From Marinobacter salexigens (GTDB lineage: Bacteria; Pseudomonadota; Gammaproteobacteria; Pseudomonadales; Oleiphilaceae): a DNA stretch of 64,000 bases. Both the position numbers and the translations under genes were made by a program. The notes under the pieces are model-generated. The model made no database searches. It was given only the letters and a program-made list of their open reading frames with translations, and had not been told where the DNA came from. The stretch is taken from positions 248,001-312,000 of the forward strand of contig NZ_NIHC01000005.1 of the NCBI RefSeq assembly GCF_002806945.1, read 5' to 3'. This document shows, one piece after another, positions 36,530 to 45,461 of the stretch (positions are counted from its first letter, which is position 1; the number at the start of each line of letters is the position of its first letter).

Positions 36530-38098
36530 TTACAAGCTCGGCTCGAGTGGCTTTTTGCGCGGCCAAACCAGACTGAAACGCGCCCCACCCAGACTATCAC
36601 TCCGGCTGACAAAGGCTTGGCCGTTATGCCAGTACAGTATGCGCCGCACAATGGAAAGTCCCAACCCGTATCCGCCCGAAGTACGGGTGCGGCTGTCATC
36701 AAGCCGCGAAAATGCCGTAAAAACCTTCTCCCACTCATCTTCCGGGATGCCTGGGCCATCATCCTCCACATCAACCCGGCAATGGTCTTCATCGATGTGG
36801 CATCGCACAAGCACTTTACTGGTGGCATAACGTCCGGCATTGCCTACAAGATTCTGAATAGCTCGGTGAATATACCTTGGCTCAACATCAGCCATCCCTA
36901 TGTGCTCTGTAACCTCGTCGATTTCATCTTCAATACTTATTGCCGGGCGCAGAAGCTGCTGCTCGCTAACCACCTGCCTCACAATGTCAGTTACGGATGC
37001 CTCTTCCAGTGAAAATACAGGCCCCCCCTGCTCAAGACGCGCGTAGGTAAGGATCTCATCAATAAGCTCATCCAGCTCCTGAATATCGCCATCAATACCA
37101 TCAAGCTGCCTCTGGAGAGCTTCCTGGCTTTCGCAATCTTCAATCATTTGCACGCCAAAACGTATACGGGCGACCGGCGTTCTCAACTCGTGGGAAACCG
37201 CATGAATCATTTCGCGCTGCACGTTCACCAAGCGTTGAATATGTTCTGCCATGCTGTTAAAAGCTGCCGCCAATCGCGAAACAGTAGTACCTTCGCCAGC
37301 TTCAACCCGCGCCCCCATCTCCCCTCGAGCAATGCGCACGGCCACAGACTCGACCTTACGCAGATTGCTGTCCAGCCCCCGGAGAACAAACAGTAGCGCC
37401 AACGCCAAAACACTCCCGGACACCACCAACAACAATAGAATAACCGGCCATGCCCAGGGATTAAACGGCGCCGGCAAACTAACCTGAACCAACTCGCCAT
37501 CAGACAACTGAACAAGTACCCGCCCCTCTCCGTTATCGGTATAAAAAGCAGCGCCCTGACTGAAAACACGCTCAAGGACCTCATCATCTGGAAGTGCAGC
37601 CGAGCCTTGAATTCTAAGCACCCCCAGGTTCAGCCCTTCCGCTAACTTTGCAACAGCCTCATCACGATCCTCGGGGCCTGCTGCATCAAGGTGAACCTGC
37701 AATATCTGTGCAGATGCAATAGCGGTATCACGATAAGGCTGAGTCGCCCTGAACTGTATAACTTCTCCGTGTAAACCGGTTACCAGAAAGCGATAGCCCA
37801 GGCTGCTCTCAATAGCCACTACTTGACCATAGCCAAGGCGCTCGCGAACCACAGCAGATAGCGACATCTCCCTGGCATCCGAAACCTGGAAGCCATTCCT
37901 GGAGGAAAGCCAATGATACTGCCGCTCTGGCGCTGGCGAAGACGCGAGCCAGCGCATCAATGACTGGGTAAAGTGCTCATGCCAGAATTGTGAGCGTACG
38001 GAGTTGATACCAACAAACAAGACAAGGCAGAGCAGTATGACCAAAGCCGTAAGACCGGCAAGGCGAGCGTAAAGCTTTAGGAAGAACTTCAGGGGCAT
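36530..38098 (-). CDS. Sensor histidine kinase, RstB-like
   Basis: Inner-membrane kinase paired with the OmpR-type regulator just upstream. From the ATG at 38098 it has 522 residues: membrane segment (about 10-32), a periplasmic sensor domain (about 35-220), second membrane segment (about 222-245), HAMP linker, His box (HAVSHELRTPVARIRF, phosphate-accepting His) and an HATPase domain (N box NLVGNAGRYA, DDGPGIPEDEW, GYGLGLSIV). An ATG 14 codons earlier lacks a ribosome site. The signal is unknown; RstB in E. coli answers low magnesium and acid via PhoPQ. Confidence 0.88.
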   Translation of the reverse strand: MPLKFFLKLYARLAGLTALVILLCLVLFVGINSVRSQFWHEHFTQSLMRWLASSPAPERQYHWLSSRNGFQVSDAREMSLSAVVRERLGYGQVVAIESSLGYRFLVTGLHGEVIQFRATQPYRDTAIASAQILQVHLDAAGPEDRDEAVAKLAEGLNLGVLRIQGSAALPDDEVLERVFSQGAAFYTDNGEGRVLVQLSDGELVQVSLPAPFNPWAWPVILLLLVVSGSVLALALLFVLRGLDSNLRKVESVAVRIARGEMGARVEAGEGTTVSRLAAAFNSMAEHIQRLVNVQREMIHAVSHELRTPVARIRFGVQMIEDCESQEALQRQLDGIDGDIQELDELIDEILTYARLEQGGPVFSLEEASVTDIVRQVVSEQQLLRPAISIEDEIDEVTEHIGMADVEPRYIHRAIQNLVGNAGRYATSKVLVRCHIDEDHCRVDVEDDGPGIPEDEWEKVFTAFSRLDDSRTRTSGGYGLGLSIVRRILYWHNGQAFVSRSDSLGGARFSLVWPRKKPLEPSL

Positions 38099-38162
38099 GT
38101 CAACGAACCCTGGCAGGGAAGCGTCGGCCGGAACACCCATGCCGACGCCAAAGACTGAATCG

Positions 38163-38891
38163 TCAGACTTCCTTCACAAACAGGTAGCCTTTGCTTCGAA
38201 CGGTCTTGATTCTGCGGGGATGGACTGGATCGTCGCCAATTTTTGGGCGAATCCGGGAGACCCGAACGTCAATAGACCTGTCCTGACCATCGTACTCAAT
38301 ACCTCGCAAGGCAGTGAATATCTCTTCCCGACTCAACACACGGCCAGCATTACTCGCCAACAACCACAACAGATCGAACTCTGCACTGGTCAGATCAATA
38401 CTTTCATCGCTAAGCCAGGCTTCGCGCATTGAACGATCGACTACAAGACTGTTGAACTGCAGGCGTGAAGGCTCCTCAGCATTGGCTTCTTCCGCGTGGC
38501 TTTGCGCACTTTCCGTTACACGACGCAGCATGGCGCGGATTCGGGCCAGAAGCACTCGAGGCTTAACGGGTTTACTGATGTAATCATCTGCGCCCATCTC
38601 AAGGCCCAGCACTTGGTCGAGATCGTCAGTGCGAGCCGTAAGCATGATGATTGGGCCAGAGTAAAATGGCCGCACACGGCGACAGATGGAAAGACCATCT
38701 TCTCCTGGCAACATCAAATCCAACACAACAAGATCTGGTTGCTCGTTTCGAATTCGTTCTACGGCAGGGCTTCCATGAGTTTCCAGTGACACCTCCAAGC
38801 CATTACTTTCAAGGTATTCGCGTGTCAACTCGGCCAGGCGCTCATCATCTTCGACAATAAGAATTCGCCAACTTTCGTTCGTCTGTTCCAC
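38163..38891 (-). CDS. OmpR-family response regulator, RstA-like
   Basis: DNA-binding regulator of 242 residues. The receiver (about 9-120) has the acidic pair (VEDDE), phosphoacceptor Asp in VVLDLMLPGEDG, the conserved Thr/Ser in MLTAR and the Lys in ISKPV; the winged-helix output domain (about 145-240) contains LTSAEFDLLWLLASNAGRVLSRE and a VSRIRPKIGDDP recognition region. Closest in feel to RstA. GTTACA-type repeats upstream may be its own binding sites. Confidence 0.9.
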   Translation of the reverse strand: MEQTNESWRILIVEDDERLAELTREYLESNGLEVSLETHGSPAVERIRNEQPDLVVLDLMLPGEDGLSICRRVRPFYSGPIIMLTARTDDLDQVLGLEMGADDYISKPVKPRVLLARIRAMLRRVTESAQSHAEEANAEEPSRLQFNSLVVDRSMREAWLSDESIDLTSAEFDLLWLLASNAGRVLSREEIFTALRGIEYDGQDRSIDVRVSRIRPKIGDDPVHPRRIKTVRSKGYLFVKEV

Positions 38892-38961
38892 AGGCGTCCA
38901 TCTCTTATTTTATTATTCCGGGTCAAGTATTTCGTCTGCATCTGACGATACAGACAACCTG

Positions 38962-39031
38962 ATGTAACAGCAATTATACATGCTATTCAGAAATATACAT
39001 GGATCCGTCATGCGGTTACACCCAGTTACAC
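38962..39031 (-). promoter_or_regulatory. rstA-like promoter with GTTACAC repeats
   Basis: On the minus strand a perfect -10 TATAAT (38978-38973), 80 bp upstream of the regulator gene. Three sequences of type GTTACA/TGTAAC surround it: plus-strand GTTACAC at 39015-39021 and 39025-39031 (ten bases apart, one helix turn) and TGTAAC at 38964-38969 near the start of transcription. The E. coli RstA box contains GTTACA, so autoregulation is plausible. Confidence 0.5.
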
Positions 39032-39069
39032 CGAATGCCCCAACTGGTTTTGGCACTCAACTACCCGAT

Positions 39070-39543
39070 TCACACGAGCAATGGCCGCCCCTGGGCAATT
39101 TCATCGGCGGTTGCTTCGCGACGCTCAATGATTTCCAGATCAAAATACAGGGTAAAGCCAGCAAGAGGGTGGTTGGCATCAATCCGGACAAGATTACCGT
39201 CAAACCCCATAATCTGAACAATCTGGGCATTGTCGCCGGTATTGGTCTGGAACTTCATACCAACCTGCAGTTTTTCTACCCCCTCAAACATAGACCGGGG
39301 TACCTTCCGGACCAGATCTTCCCGGTGCTCGCCATAGGCCATTGATGGCGGAACAGTCACCTCCAGACAATCCCCTGCATTGCGGTCTTTCACTGCCTTC
39401 TGGATACCCTCGATGACATCCGGGCTACCGTATAGAAAATGTAAGGGTTCACCGCCTTCTGAAGTATCTACCAACTCGCCGATTTTATTCTTCAGCACGT
39501 AGTGAACCGTGAAAACGTCAGGTTTTTCTTGAGAAGCTTGCAT
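39070..39543 (-). CDS. SlyD-type FKBP peptidyl-prolyl isomerase
   Basis: Cytoplasmic prolyl isomerase of the SlyD/FkpB class, 157 residues: FKBP core with inserted chaperone flap (FTVHYVLKNKIGELVDTSEGG, SMAYGEHREDLVRKVPRSMF, NHPLAGFTLYFDLEIIE). It lacks the His/Cys-rich metal-binding tail of E. coli SlyD. The ATG overlaps the stop of the upstream acetyl-CoA hydrolase gene by one base, so translation is coupled. Confidence 0.9.
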   Translation of the reverse strand: MQASQEKPDVFTVHYVLKNKIGELVDTSEGGEPLHFLYGSPDVIEGIQKAVKDRNAGDCLEVTVPPSMAYGEHREDLVRKVPRSMFEGVEKLQVGMKFQTNTGDNAQIVQIMGFDGNLVRIDANHPLAGFTLYFDLEIIERREATADEIAQGRPLLV

Positions 39544-41753
39544 CAGGCTTTCGTTTTTCCTGTATCCGATGGATTTTCTGTCAATTGCAGGCCATGAATA
39601 ACAAGGCGCTGATCCAGTTTTTCGCGCAACCCCGAAGGCTCGCGCAGACCCATTCTCTGCAGAAGCTCGTCATAACGACCATTTTCATCTTTCGCACGAA
39701 GGGCCTGTAACAGGGTAGACAGCTTACCACGACGAGTAGCCGTTTCAGCCTTGAGCCTCTTCAGAGCCTTGCCCAACACCAGCTCCTGATCGGTAAAATC
39801 CCGACCAAAAGGAAACGCGGGGAACCAGTCTTTATCACCGGCCCCAGCAAACGCCTTGGTAATGGCATCTGGCGTATTATTCAACCAACTGGCTGGCAGA
39901 CGGAACCTGGAATCCACTTTACCTGCTCTCTGGGCCTGATTGAGAAGATCTTGCTGAAAACGGGAGTCTGCAATGCGGATCAGGCGCAGGTAAACCTGCT
40001 CATCGGGCTGGCCACGCAAGTCCGCGATTCCGTACTCTGTGATCACCACATCCCGCAAGTGGCGGGGTATTGTACAGTGCCCATAATTGAAGACTATGTT
40101 CGACACCGCTTTGCCACTGACCTTACGGTTGCTGCGCAATGCAATAACAGACCGCGCCCCGGGCAACTCATGGGCCATGGAAACGAAATTGTACTGACCG
40201 CCCACGCCACTGAGCACTCTGCCATCCTCAAGTCCATCGGAAATCGCCGCGCCGCTGAGCGTGTACATTATAGCGGTATTGATAAACCGGCTGTGTATCC
40301 GCTGAGCGGCTTTGAGCCGCTGATTACCAAACGGATGATCATATAGATGGTTGATAAAGTTAACGCTGGTCATGCAGATGCGGTTACGGTCCTCATCGGT
40401 AAGCTCACGCAGCGACTGGTAGAACTGCTGAGGGCCGACATAAAACCCTCCGTGCATGGCAATCCCGCCGGTAAGCCGCTCACCCAAAACCAACTCTTCT
40501 ATCGCCGCCCTCGCTTCAGAATCGCCCAGATCGGCATTGAGCGAGTGGTCCCCAATCCTTAACCTGCCACCCTTGAACTCAACCGCATCCCGCAGGATGC
40601 CGTGTCGCCTCAGCCAGGCCACATCCCGCGCCCGCATGGGTGAGTCAATCAACCCTTCCCGATGCAGTACATCGAGGGTAGCCAAGGAAACCCGCTCTTC
40701 AATCTCACCGTTGTTGATCAGGATTTGCAGATCGGCATGATCATACACTTCGCGCCGGAGCACACCCGCTTCCATAAGGTAAAGAAAGCCGTCGACCATC
40801 ATTTCGCTGCAACCATAAAGACCTTTTTCAAAAGTCCCGGTACCACCCTCCTTTTCGGCCAGGGGGAAGTTTTCAGCAACCTTCAGATAGTCATATACAG
40901 CCCGCCAGGCAGCATTGTTCTTATGGCGCAGAATAGTGCTATGCACAAGAGCCGCCCCAAGGGAGCCAATACCCACCTGCAGAGTGCCACCATCTTTAAG
41001 CAAAGTGCTGGCGTAAAAGCCAATCAGGTGGTCTGCCGGGCTAATGGCCATCTGTGGCGCAGAAAACAATGGGTGCTCGGAAGCCTGGTGCTCAAACACC
41101 ATATCAAACTCGTCTTCAGAAATAGCTGCATCGCGCCCAAACCAAGGCATCTGACGATTGATTTCACCAACAACGGCCACCGGGCTTCCTGCTGCTTCCC
41201 GCTCCTTCAGAAGCGGCAGCAAGTCGAGACTCAGATCGGGGTTGCAGCTCAGGCTCACCATTCCCGGGGCGTCATGCAACTCACCCGGAGCAACCATTTG
41301 CGCCACCACATTAACCCCTAAGTCCACCAGATCTCGAACGGCGTGGGTGTAGTTGGTCGATACGTAATGACGTTGTTGGCTGCGGTTATTGAGGTAGCTT
41401 CCAGCCTTGAAGAAAAACTCCGATACTTGCACGTTAGCAGGCAGGCAATTCCTGCTGAGATCCCGCGCATATTGAAGCTCTGGTATGCTGCCATAGAGGC
41501 GCTCCAGAAAGGGCCCCATAAAGCGCTTTTCCAGAGACGACTTGCCGCCGGGTGCAAGCAACGAAAGTGCAGTAAAGATATGGAGATTTATTTCAGGATC
41601 GTCTTTTGCTCTCTGATAAAGCGCGTTTACCAAACGAACAGGTTTTCCGAGCCCCAATGGCAAACCCAGGGTAATATCTTTGCCAACCAGACGGATTACC
41701 TCATCTACGCAGCGCTCAGTACTATTCAAACGCTGCCTGCTGTTTACCGCCAT
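39543..41753 (-). CDS. Acetyl-CoA hydrolase/transferase family protein
   Basis: CoA-transferase-fold protein of 736 residues, longer than the usual 430-640. The C-terminal half has the family's catalytic and CoA-loop features (VGGQYNFVSMAHELPGARSV, HVVTEYG-like VVITEYGIADLRGQ). The N-terminal 250 residues are less conserved. Family members move CoA between acyl groups or hydrolyse acetyl-CoA; the substrate here is open. GAGGG precedes the ATG; the SlyD-like gene is coupled downstream. Confidence 0.82.
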   Translation of the reverse strand: MAVNSRQRLNSTERCVDEVIRLVGKDITLGLPLGLGKPVRLVNALYQRAKDDPEINLHIFTALSLLAPGGKSSLEKRFMGPFLERLYGSIPELQYARDLSRNCLPANVQVSEFFFKAGSYLNNRSQQRHYVSTNYTHAVRDLVDLGVNVVAQMVAPGELHDAPGMVSLSCNPDLSLDLLPLLKEREAAGSPVAVVGEINRQMPWFGRDAAISEDEFDMVFEHQASEHPLFSAPQMAISPADHLIGFYASTLLKDGGTLQVGIGSLGAALVHSTILRHKNNAAWRAVYDYLKVAENFPLAEKEGGTGTFEKGLYGCSEMMVDGFLYLMEAGVLRREVYDHADLQILINNGEIEERVSLATLDVLHREGLIDSPMRARDVAWLRRHGILRDAVEFKGGRLRIGDHSLNADLGDSEARAAIEELVLGERLTGGIAMHGGFYVGPQQFYQSLRELTDEDRNRICMTSVNFINHLYDHPFGNQRLKAAQRIHSRFINTAIMYTLSGAAISDGLEDGRVLSGVGGQYNFVSMAHELPGARSVIALRSNRKVSGKAVSNIVFNYGHCTIPRHLRDVVITEYGIADLRGQPDEQVYLRLIRIADSRFQQDLLNQAQRAGKVDSRFRLPASWLNNTPDAITKAFAGAGDKDWFPAFPFGRDFTDQELVLGKALKRLKAETATRRGKLSTLLQALRAKDENGRYDELLQRMGLREPSGLREKLDQRLVIHGLQLTENPSDTGKTKA

Positions 41754-41959
41754 ATATAAACCCTCATTGGTTACTCAGAATATAATTACCATTAGAGAAT
41801 CATCACATGGCACATGCATGCAGACAATGCACCAGATCATAAAACTGGCGCAAAACCAATGTTATGCAGAAACAGACAATAAAGGGCGAAAATTGATTGC
41901 GCTTACGGGGTGTAAAATCAGGAGCGAGGGGGAAAACCAGTACTTGCAGAACGACGGAA

Positions 41960-42289
41960 TCAGAAGTTCCACTTCAGATTCAAGCAAGCGCCTTCATTCA
42001 ACAGCGCTATGCCATGATCAGCCTGGGCCGGCTGGGAGGCGTAATGTTTGCCACTGGTCTTTGCACGCACCAGAGAAAGACTTAGCAAACGAGAGCCGAT
42101 TTCCGCAAAGGCCATCGCATCAACATCTTCTTCGTCGTAATCCCGGGACATGCGCTGCTGAAGCTCATAGACATACTCGGCTGTCATGGTTTCGCTTGTC
42201 GCCTCAAACGCGCGCTCGGACGCCTCAGCGCGAACCACGAAAGCAGCGACATTGAGAACAAGCAGTGTGACAAATATACGAATAATCAT
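41960..42289 (-). CDS. Small secreted protein of unknown function
   Basis: 109 residues with a clear signal peptide (MIIRIFVTLLVLNVAAFVVRAEA, cleavage near AEA-S). The mature part has acidic-rich helices (EYVYELQQRMSRDYDEEDVDAM) and one Cys near the C terminus. I do not recognise a family. AGGAG-like AATCAGGAGAG stands about 20-25 bases before the ATG. No partner gene; aldo/keto reductase lies upstream on the same strand, the acetyl-CoA gene downstream. Confidence 0.6.
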   Translation of the reverse strand: MIIRIFVTLLVLNVAAFVVRAEASERAFEATSETMTAEYVYELQQRMSRDYDEEDVDAMAFAEIGSRLLSLSLVRAKTSGKHYASQPAQADHGIALLNEGACLNLKWNF

Positions 42290-42337
42290 GAGACTTGCGG
42301 CGACCTTTTAAATCAGGAGAGAAGTTTACTGATGCCA

Positions 42338-42425
42338 TTGACTAAAGTCTAACCTTTGAGTAATAAAAAGATGTGAATTCGCGCGCAAATCCGCCGCTTT
42401 TTTGTCACAGCTTTGCGCGCTTTTT
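42338..42425 (+). ncRNA. Candidate orphan small RNA unit
   Basis: TTGACT (42338-42343), 17 bases, TAATAA (42361-42366) resembles a sigma-70 promoter, though the -10 matches TATAAT at only three of six bases. A perfect nine-pair terminator, GCGCGCAAA (42381-42389) and TTTGCGCGC (42412-42420), follows with five T residues. Predicted transcript is only about 50 bases, nearly all hairpin. No ORF lies between. The terminator is solid; the RNA is a guess. Confidence 0.3.
42381..42425 (+). terminator. Perfect terminator hairpin with no gene upstream
   Basis: Nine-pair GC-rich stem with a 22-base loop and five following T residues on the plus strand, in a gap where neighbouring genes are both on the minus strand. 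The loop holds a second T6 run (CGCTTTTTTGTCA) that repeats just after the stem (CGCTTTTTGTCA). Confidence 0.65.
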
Positions 42426-42532
42426 GTCAAAAAATGATCACCAAGATTTCTGAATGTAACTCGACCTCTCCCTTAAAAGAAAAACGCATCTCATATCAAG
42501 GACTTACCCCAACCCAACAACTAGCCGCTCAA

Positions 42533-43570
42533 TCAAGGGCACGGATAGGTAAACTCCTGATGAATTGCCTCAATAGCATCCAGCGCGTCCTGGCTGAGAT
42601 TGACACTACAGGAGCCCAGGTTTTCCCTGAGTTGCTCCATGGTCGTTGCGCCAATAATGTTACTTGTCACAAAGCTGCGACTATTCACATAAGCTAACGC
42701 CATTTGAGCCGGCGACAGCCCTATATTTCGCGCAAGCTCGGCATAGGCGCGAGTCGCGTCAACACCCCTTTCACTGGTGTAACGGCTGAACCGTTCGAAC
42801 AGGGTAAGGCGAGCCTTTTCCGGCCATTTGCCCCCCATATACTTGCCAGACAACATGCCAAAGGCCAGCGGAGAATAAGCCAGCAAACCCGTTTGCTCAC
42901 GATGGGCTATTTCTGCCATACCCACTTCAAACGATCGGTTCAGCAAGTTATAAGGGTTCTGAATACTGGCGATGCGCGGCCAACCTTTCTCTCCCGCCAG
43001 GCGCAGATACTCCATGGTGCCCCAGGGCGTTTCGTTGGAAATACCGATGTGCCGGACCTTCCCGGCTTTAACCAGCTCATTTAGCGCCTCGAGGGTTTCC
43101 TCAATCGGCGTGGCTTTTTCCTTGGGGTCGGGCTGATAACCAAGCCTGCCGAAAAAGTTGGTGCTGCGATCCGGCCAGTGCACTTGGTAAAGGTCAATAT
43201 AGTCTGTCTGCAAGCGTTTCAAACTGGCATCACACGCTTCAATGATCTGATCATGGGTAAGGCGCGGGCCATTGCGCAGGTAGCTCAACCCGTTCCCGGG
43301 CCCGGCAACTTTAGAGGCGATTACCAGGTCATCACGCCGGCCACGCTGCGCCAGCCAATTACCCAGATACGTCTCCGTCAGGCCTTGAGTCTCTGCCCGG
43401 GGCGGAACCGGGTACATCTCGGCGGCATCAATAAAATTCACACCCTCAGAGGTGGCAAAATCAAGCTGTTCAAAAGCTTCCTGCTCCGTGTTCTGCTCGC
43501 CCCAGGTCATGGTACCGAGGCATATCATGCTCACTTCAAGACCGGTGGTTCCGAGTTTCCGCGTTTGCAT
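42533..43570 (-). CDS. Tas-like aldo/keto reductase
   Basis: NADPH-dependent reductase of the aldo/keto family, 345 residues, TIM barrel. It resembles E. coli Tas: LGTMTWGEQNTEQEA, catalytic Asp-Tyr-Lys-His set (FIDAAEMYP, VIASKVAG, DLYQVHWPDR), and C-terminal NADPH-binding residues (SNIIGATTMEQLREN). GGAG precedes the ATG. Substrate unknown. Confidence 0.9.
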   Translation of the reverse strand: MQTRKLGTTGLEVSMICLGTMTWGEQNTEQEAFEQLDFATSEGVNFIDAAEMYPVPPRAETQGLTETYLGNWLAQRGRRDDLVIASKVAGPGNGLSYLRNGPRLTHDQIIEACDASLKRLQTDYIDLYQVHWPDRSTNFFGRLGYQPDPKEKATPIEETLEALNELVKAGKVRHIGISNETPWGTMEYLRLAGEKGWPRIASIQNPYNLLNRSFEVGMAEIAHREQTGLLAYSPLAFGMLSGKYMGGKWPEKARLTLFERFSRYTSERGVDATRAYAELARNIGLSPAQMALAYVNSRSFVTSNIIGATTMEQLRENLGSCSVNLSQDALDAIEAIHQEFTYPCP

Positions 43571-43616
43571 AGTGTCTCCAAACTAATGTCGAATTCGTTA
43601 AGCTCTCAATCAAACC

Positions 43617-44681
43617 TCAATCGAACAGGCGCAGCTGGGTCACCGGGGCGTCGTCATCGCGAAAACGTACCCCAAGACCCAGCAGCCGCACAGGCCGCTC
43701 ACGATTGGTAACCAGTTCTGTGAGCAGTGGCAGGTAGTCCTCAAACCCTGGCTCTTTTATATTTTCCCGCACGCGCTCCAGAGTGTGGGTAGAAAAATCG
43801 CTATAGCGTATCTTTATAAACAGCTTATGTATCGGCTTATCCCGGCCTTTACGAGTAAGGCGAAGATTAAGATCAGCCGCCAGTGATGCCAGCACTGTCT
43901 CGCAGGCGGCTATATCTGGCAAATCCTGAGAAAAAGTACGCTCCACGCTCACCGACTTGGCAATTCTGGACACCACTACAGGCCGTTCATCCCGGCCATG
44001 GGCCATCTCATGCAGCCGATACCCCTGCTTGCCAAAGCGTTCAATCAACACGTCAACACCCAGCGCCTGTAAGTCGCCACAGGTTTTAACACCAAGCGCA
44101 TGCAGTTTAGCCGCGGTTACCTGTCCTACGCCAAACAGTTTTTCAACCTTGAGTTCGCGAACGAACCCGTCTACCTCATCAGGCTTGACCACAAACAATC
44201 CGTCGGGTTTTTGCCAGTCGCTGGCAATCTTGGCAAGAAACTTATTGGGTGCAACCCCGGCAGAAATGGTAATTCCCATTTCTTTTTCCACACGTTCTCG
44301 CAGGTGGCGAGCCATCAACGTGGCACTCCCCTTGTGCTCGGTTACATCTGTAACATCCAGAAAGGCTTCATCCAGGGATAGGGGCTCAACCAGATCGGTC
44401 AGCTCCCGCAGAATACTCATCACCTTTTGTGACGCTGCTCTATAGCGAGCCATATCCGGAGGAACGGTAACCAAACCTGGGCATAACCGGCGCGCTTCGC
44501 CACCAGGCATGGCCGATCGCACACCATACGCCCGCGCTTTGTAATTACACGTAGTCACCACGCCGCGGCCGCCTTCACCGCCCACCGCGAGCGGCACCTC
44601 ACGCAGTGTTGGGTCATCACGCATCTCAACGGCGGCATAAAAGCAGTCACAATCCACGTGGATGATCTTGCGTTTAGGCAT
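43617..44681 (-). CDS. dinB: DNA polymerase IV
   Basis: Error-prone Y-family polymerase for translesion synthesis. From the ATG at 44681 it has 354 residues. Catalytic residues appear in [13 protein letters not shown] and in LDEAFLDVT; the steric-gate region (FYAAV), thumb helix-hairpin-helix ([16 protein letters not shown]) and little-finger domain are present. A terminal FD/LF-type clamp-binding tail (QLRLFD) ends the protein. The open frame extends 66 codons upstream, but this would overlap the LexA site and is not expected to be coding. Confidence 0.95.
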   Translation of the reverse strand: MPKRKIIHVDCDCFYAAVEMRDDPTLREVPLAVGGEGGRGVVTTCNYKARAYGVRSAMPGGEARRLCPGLVTVPPDMARYRAASQKVMSILRELTDLVEPLSLDEAFLDVTDVTEHKGSATLMARHLRERVEKEMGITISAGVAPNKFLAKIASDWQKPDGLFVVKPDEVDGFVRELKVEKLFGVGQVTAAKLHALGVKTCGDLQALGVDVLIERFGKQGYRLHEMAHGRDERPVVVSRIAKSVSVERTFSQDLPDIAACETVLASLAADLNLRLTRKGRDKPIHKLFIKIRYSDFSTHTLERVRENIKEPGFEDYLPLLTELVTNRERPVRLLGLGVRFRDDDAPVTQLRLFD

Positions 44682-44705
44682 AATCAGTGGGCTCGCGTAG
44701 GGTTT

Positions 44706-44721
44706 CTGTACATTTATACAG
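44706..44721. promoter_or_regulatory. LexA (SOS) box of dinB
   Basis: CTGTACATTTATACAG fits the CTGT-N8-ACAG consensus completely and lies 25 bp upstream of the dinB ATG, overlapping a TATAAA-like -10 on the minus strand. The divergent DUF1244 gene begins 76 bp away on the other side. Confidence 0.85.
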
Positions 44722-44796
44722 TCTTGTATCTTAAAGTAAGATGCTGAGAATGTCAGGGATACCCTAAACACACACTGCACAGCGTAACGAGGCAAC

Positions 44797-45075
44797 ATGT
44801 CGAACCCTATCCCGGAATCCAAGCGCACTGAAATTGAAGCTGCAGCGTTTCGCCGCCTGGTTAAGCACTTAGGCGACAACCCCGAGGTTCAGAACATCGA
44901 CCTGATGAACCTGTCCGGTTTCTGCCGCAACTGCCTGTCCAAGTGGTATCGGGCAGAAGCCAGCGAGCGCGGCTTCGAAATCTCAGACCCGGCAGCCCGG
45001 GAAGAGATTTACGGCATGCCCTATGAAGAGTGGAAAGCCCTTCACCAAACCGGTCCAAAACAGGATCACAAGTAA
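44797..45075 (+). CDS. DUF1244-family protein
   Basis: Conserved cytoplasmic protein of 92 residues, unknown function. Family hallmarks are visible: [21 protein letters not shown] with two Cys (CRNC), and [10 protein letters not shown]. Divergent from dinB, and its stop overlaps the start of the next gene (TAATG), so it heads a run with hopJ-like and minCDE. Confidence 0.88.
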   Translation: MSNPIPESKRTEIEAAAFRRLVKHLGDNPEVQNIDLMNLSGFCRNCLSKWYRAEASERGFEISDPAAREEIYGMPYEEWKALHQTGPKQDHK

Positions 45076-45461
45076 TGACTGCAAATGAAGCGGTACGCAT
45101 CCATCTCGCTTCAATAGATGGTGGCCATGCAGATTTTGATGACACCATGGCACTGATCGAGTACCACTTCGACTACAATCCTGCCGGCTTTCATAACGGC
45201 CCGTTATTCAACGCCGCTGGAGACAATGCAGGCTCGTGCAAAATCTTTGCACTGGGCCTGCATTGCAACCTTAACGAGGCAGACACTCTGAAACTTTTTG
45301 CCCAGCACTATCAGCAAGTGCTCAACGACCCGGCCGGCAACAGCCATAGCAACATCCGCCAGTTCATCGGCACCGGCTGGTCAGGCATCCGTTTCGAGGA
45401 CATGCCACTTCGGCCACGCAGCCCGCATGAACCTAACGTCAAGGAAGAGATCCACCCATGA
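45075..45461 (+). CDS. HopJ-family protein
   Basis: 128 residues of the HopJ family, first named for a Pseudomonas syringae type III effector but found in many free-living proteobacteria, so an effector role here is unlikely. Visible features: FDDTMALIEYHFDYNPAGFHNG, NAGSCKIFALG, and HSNIRQFIGTGWSGIRF. It overlaps DUF1244 by one base and minC by four (ATGA), so it is translated with the division genes. Confidence 0.88.
   Translation: MTANEAVRIHLASIDGGHADFDDTMALIEYHFDYNPAGFHNGPLFNAAGDNAGSCKIFALGLHCNLNEADTLKLFAQHYQQVLNDPAGNSHSNIRQFIGTGWSGIRFEDMPLRPRSPHEPNVKEEIHP

Noticed and set aside
41811..41825. Sigma-54-like TGGCACATGCATGCA on the plus strand
   Set aside because: Spacing between GG and GC is nine, not ten, and no plus-strand gene follows.
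44682..44879. N-terminal extension of dinB
   Set aside because: Would cover the SOS box and the divergent gene's start; family proteins begin at the [13 protein letters not shown] position.
45075..45461. Type III effector named by HopJ similarity
   Set aside because: The family is widespread in bacteria without type III secretion, and no secretion genes are near; treated as a conserved housekeeping-type protein.
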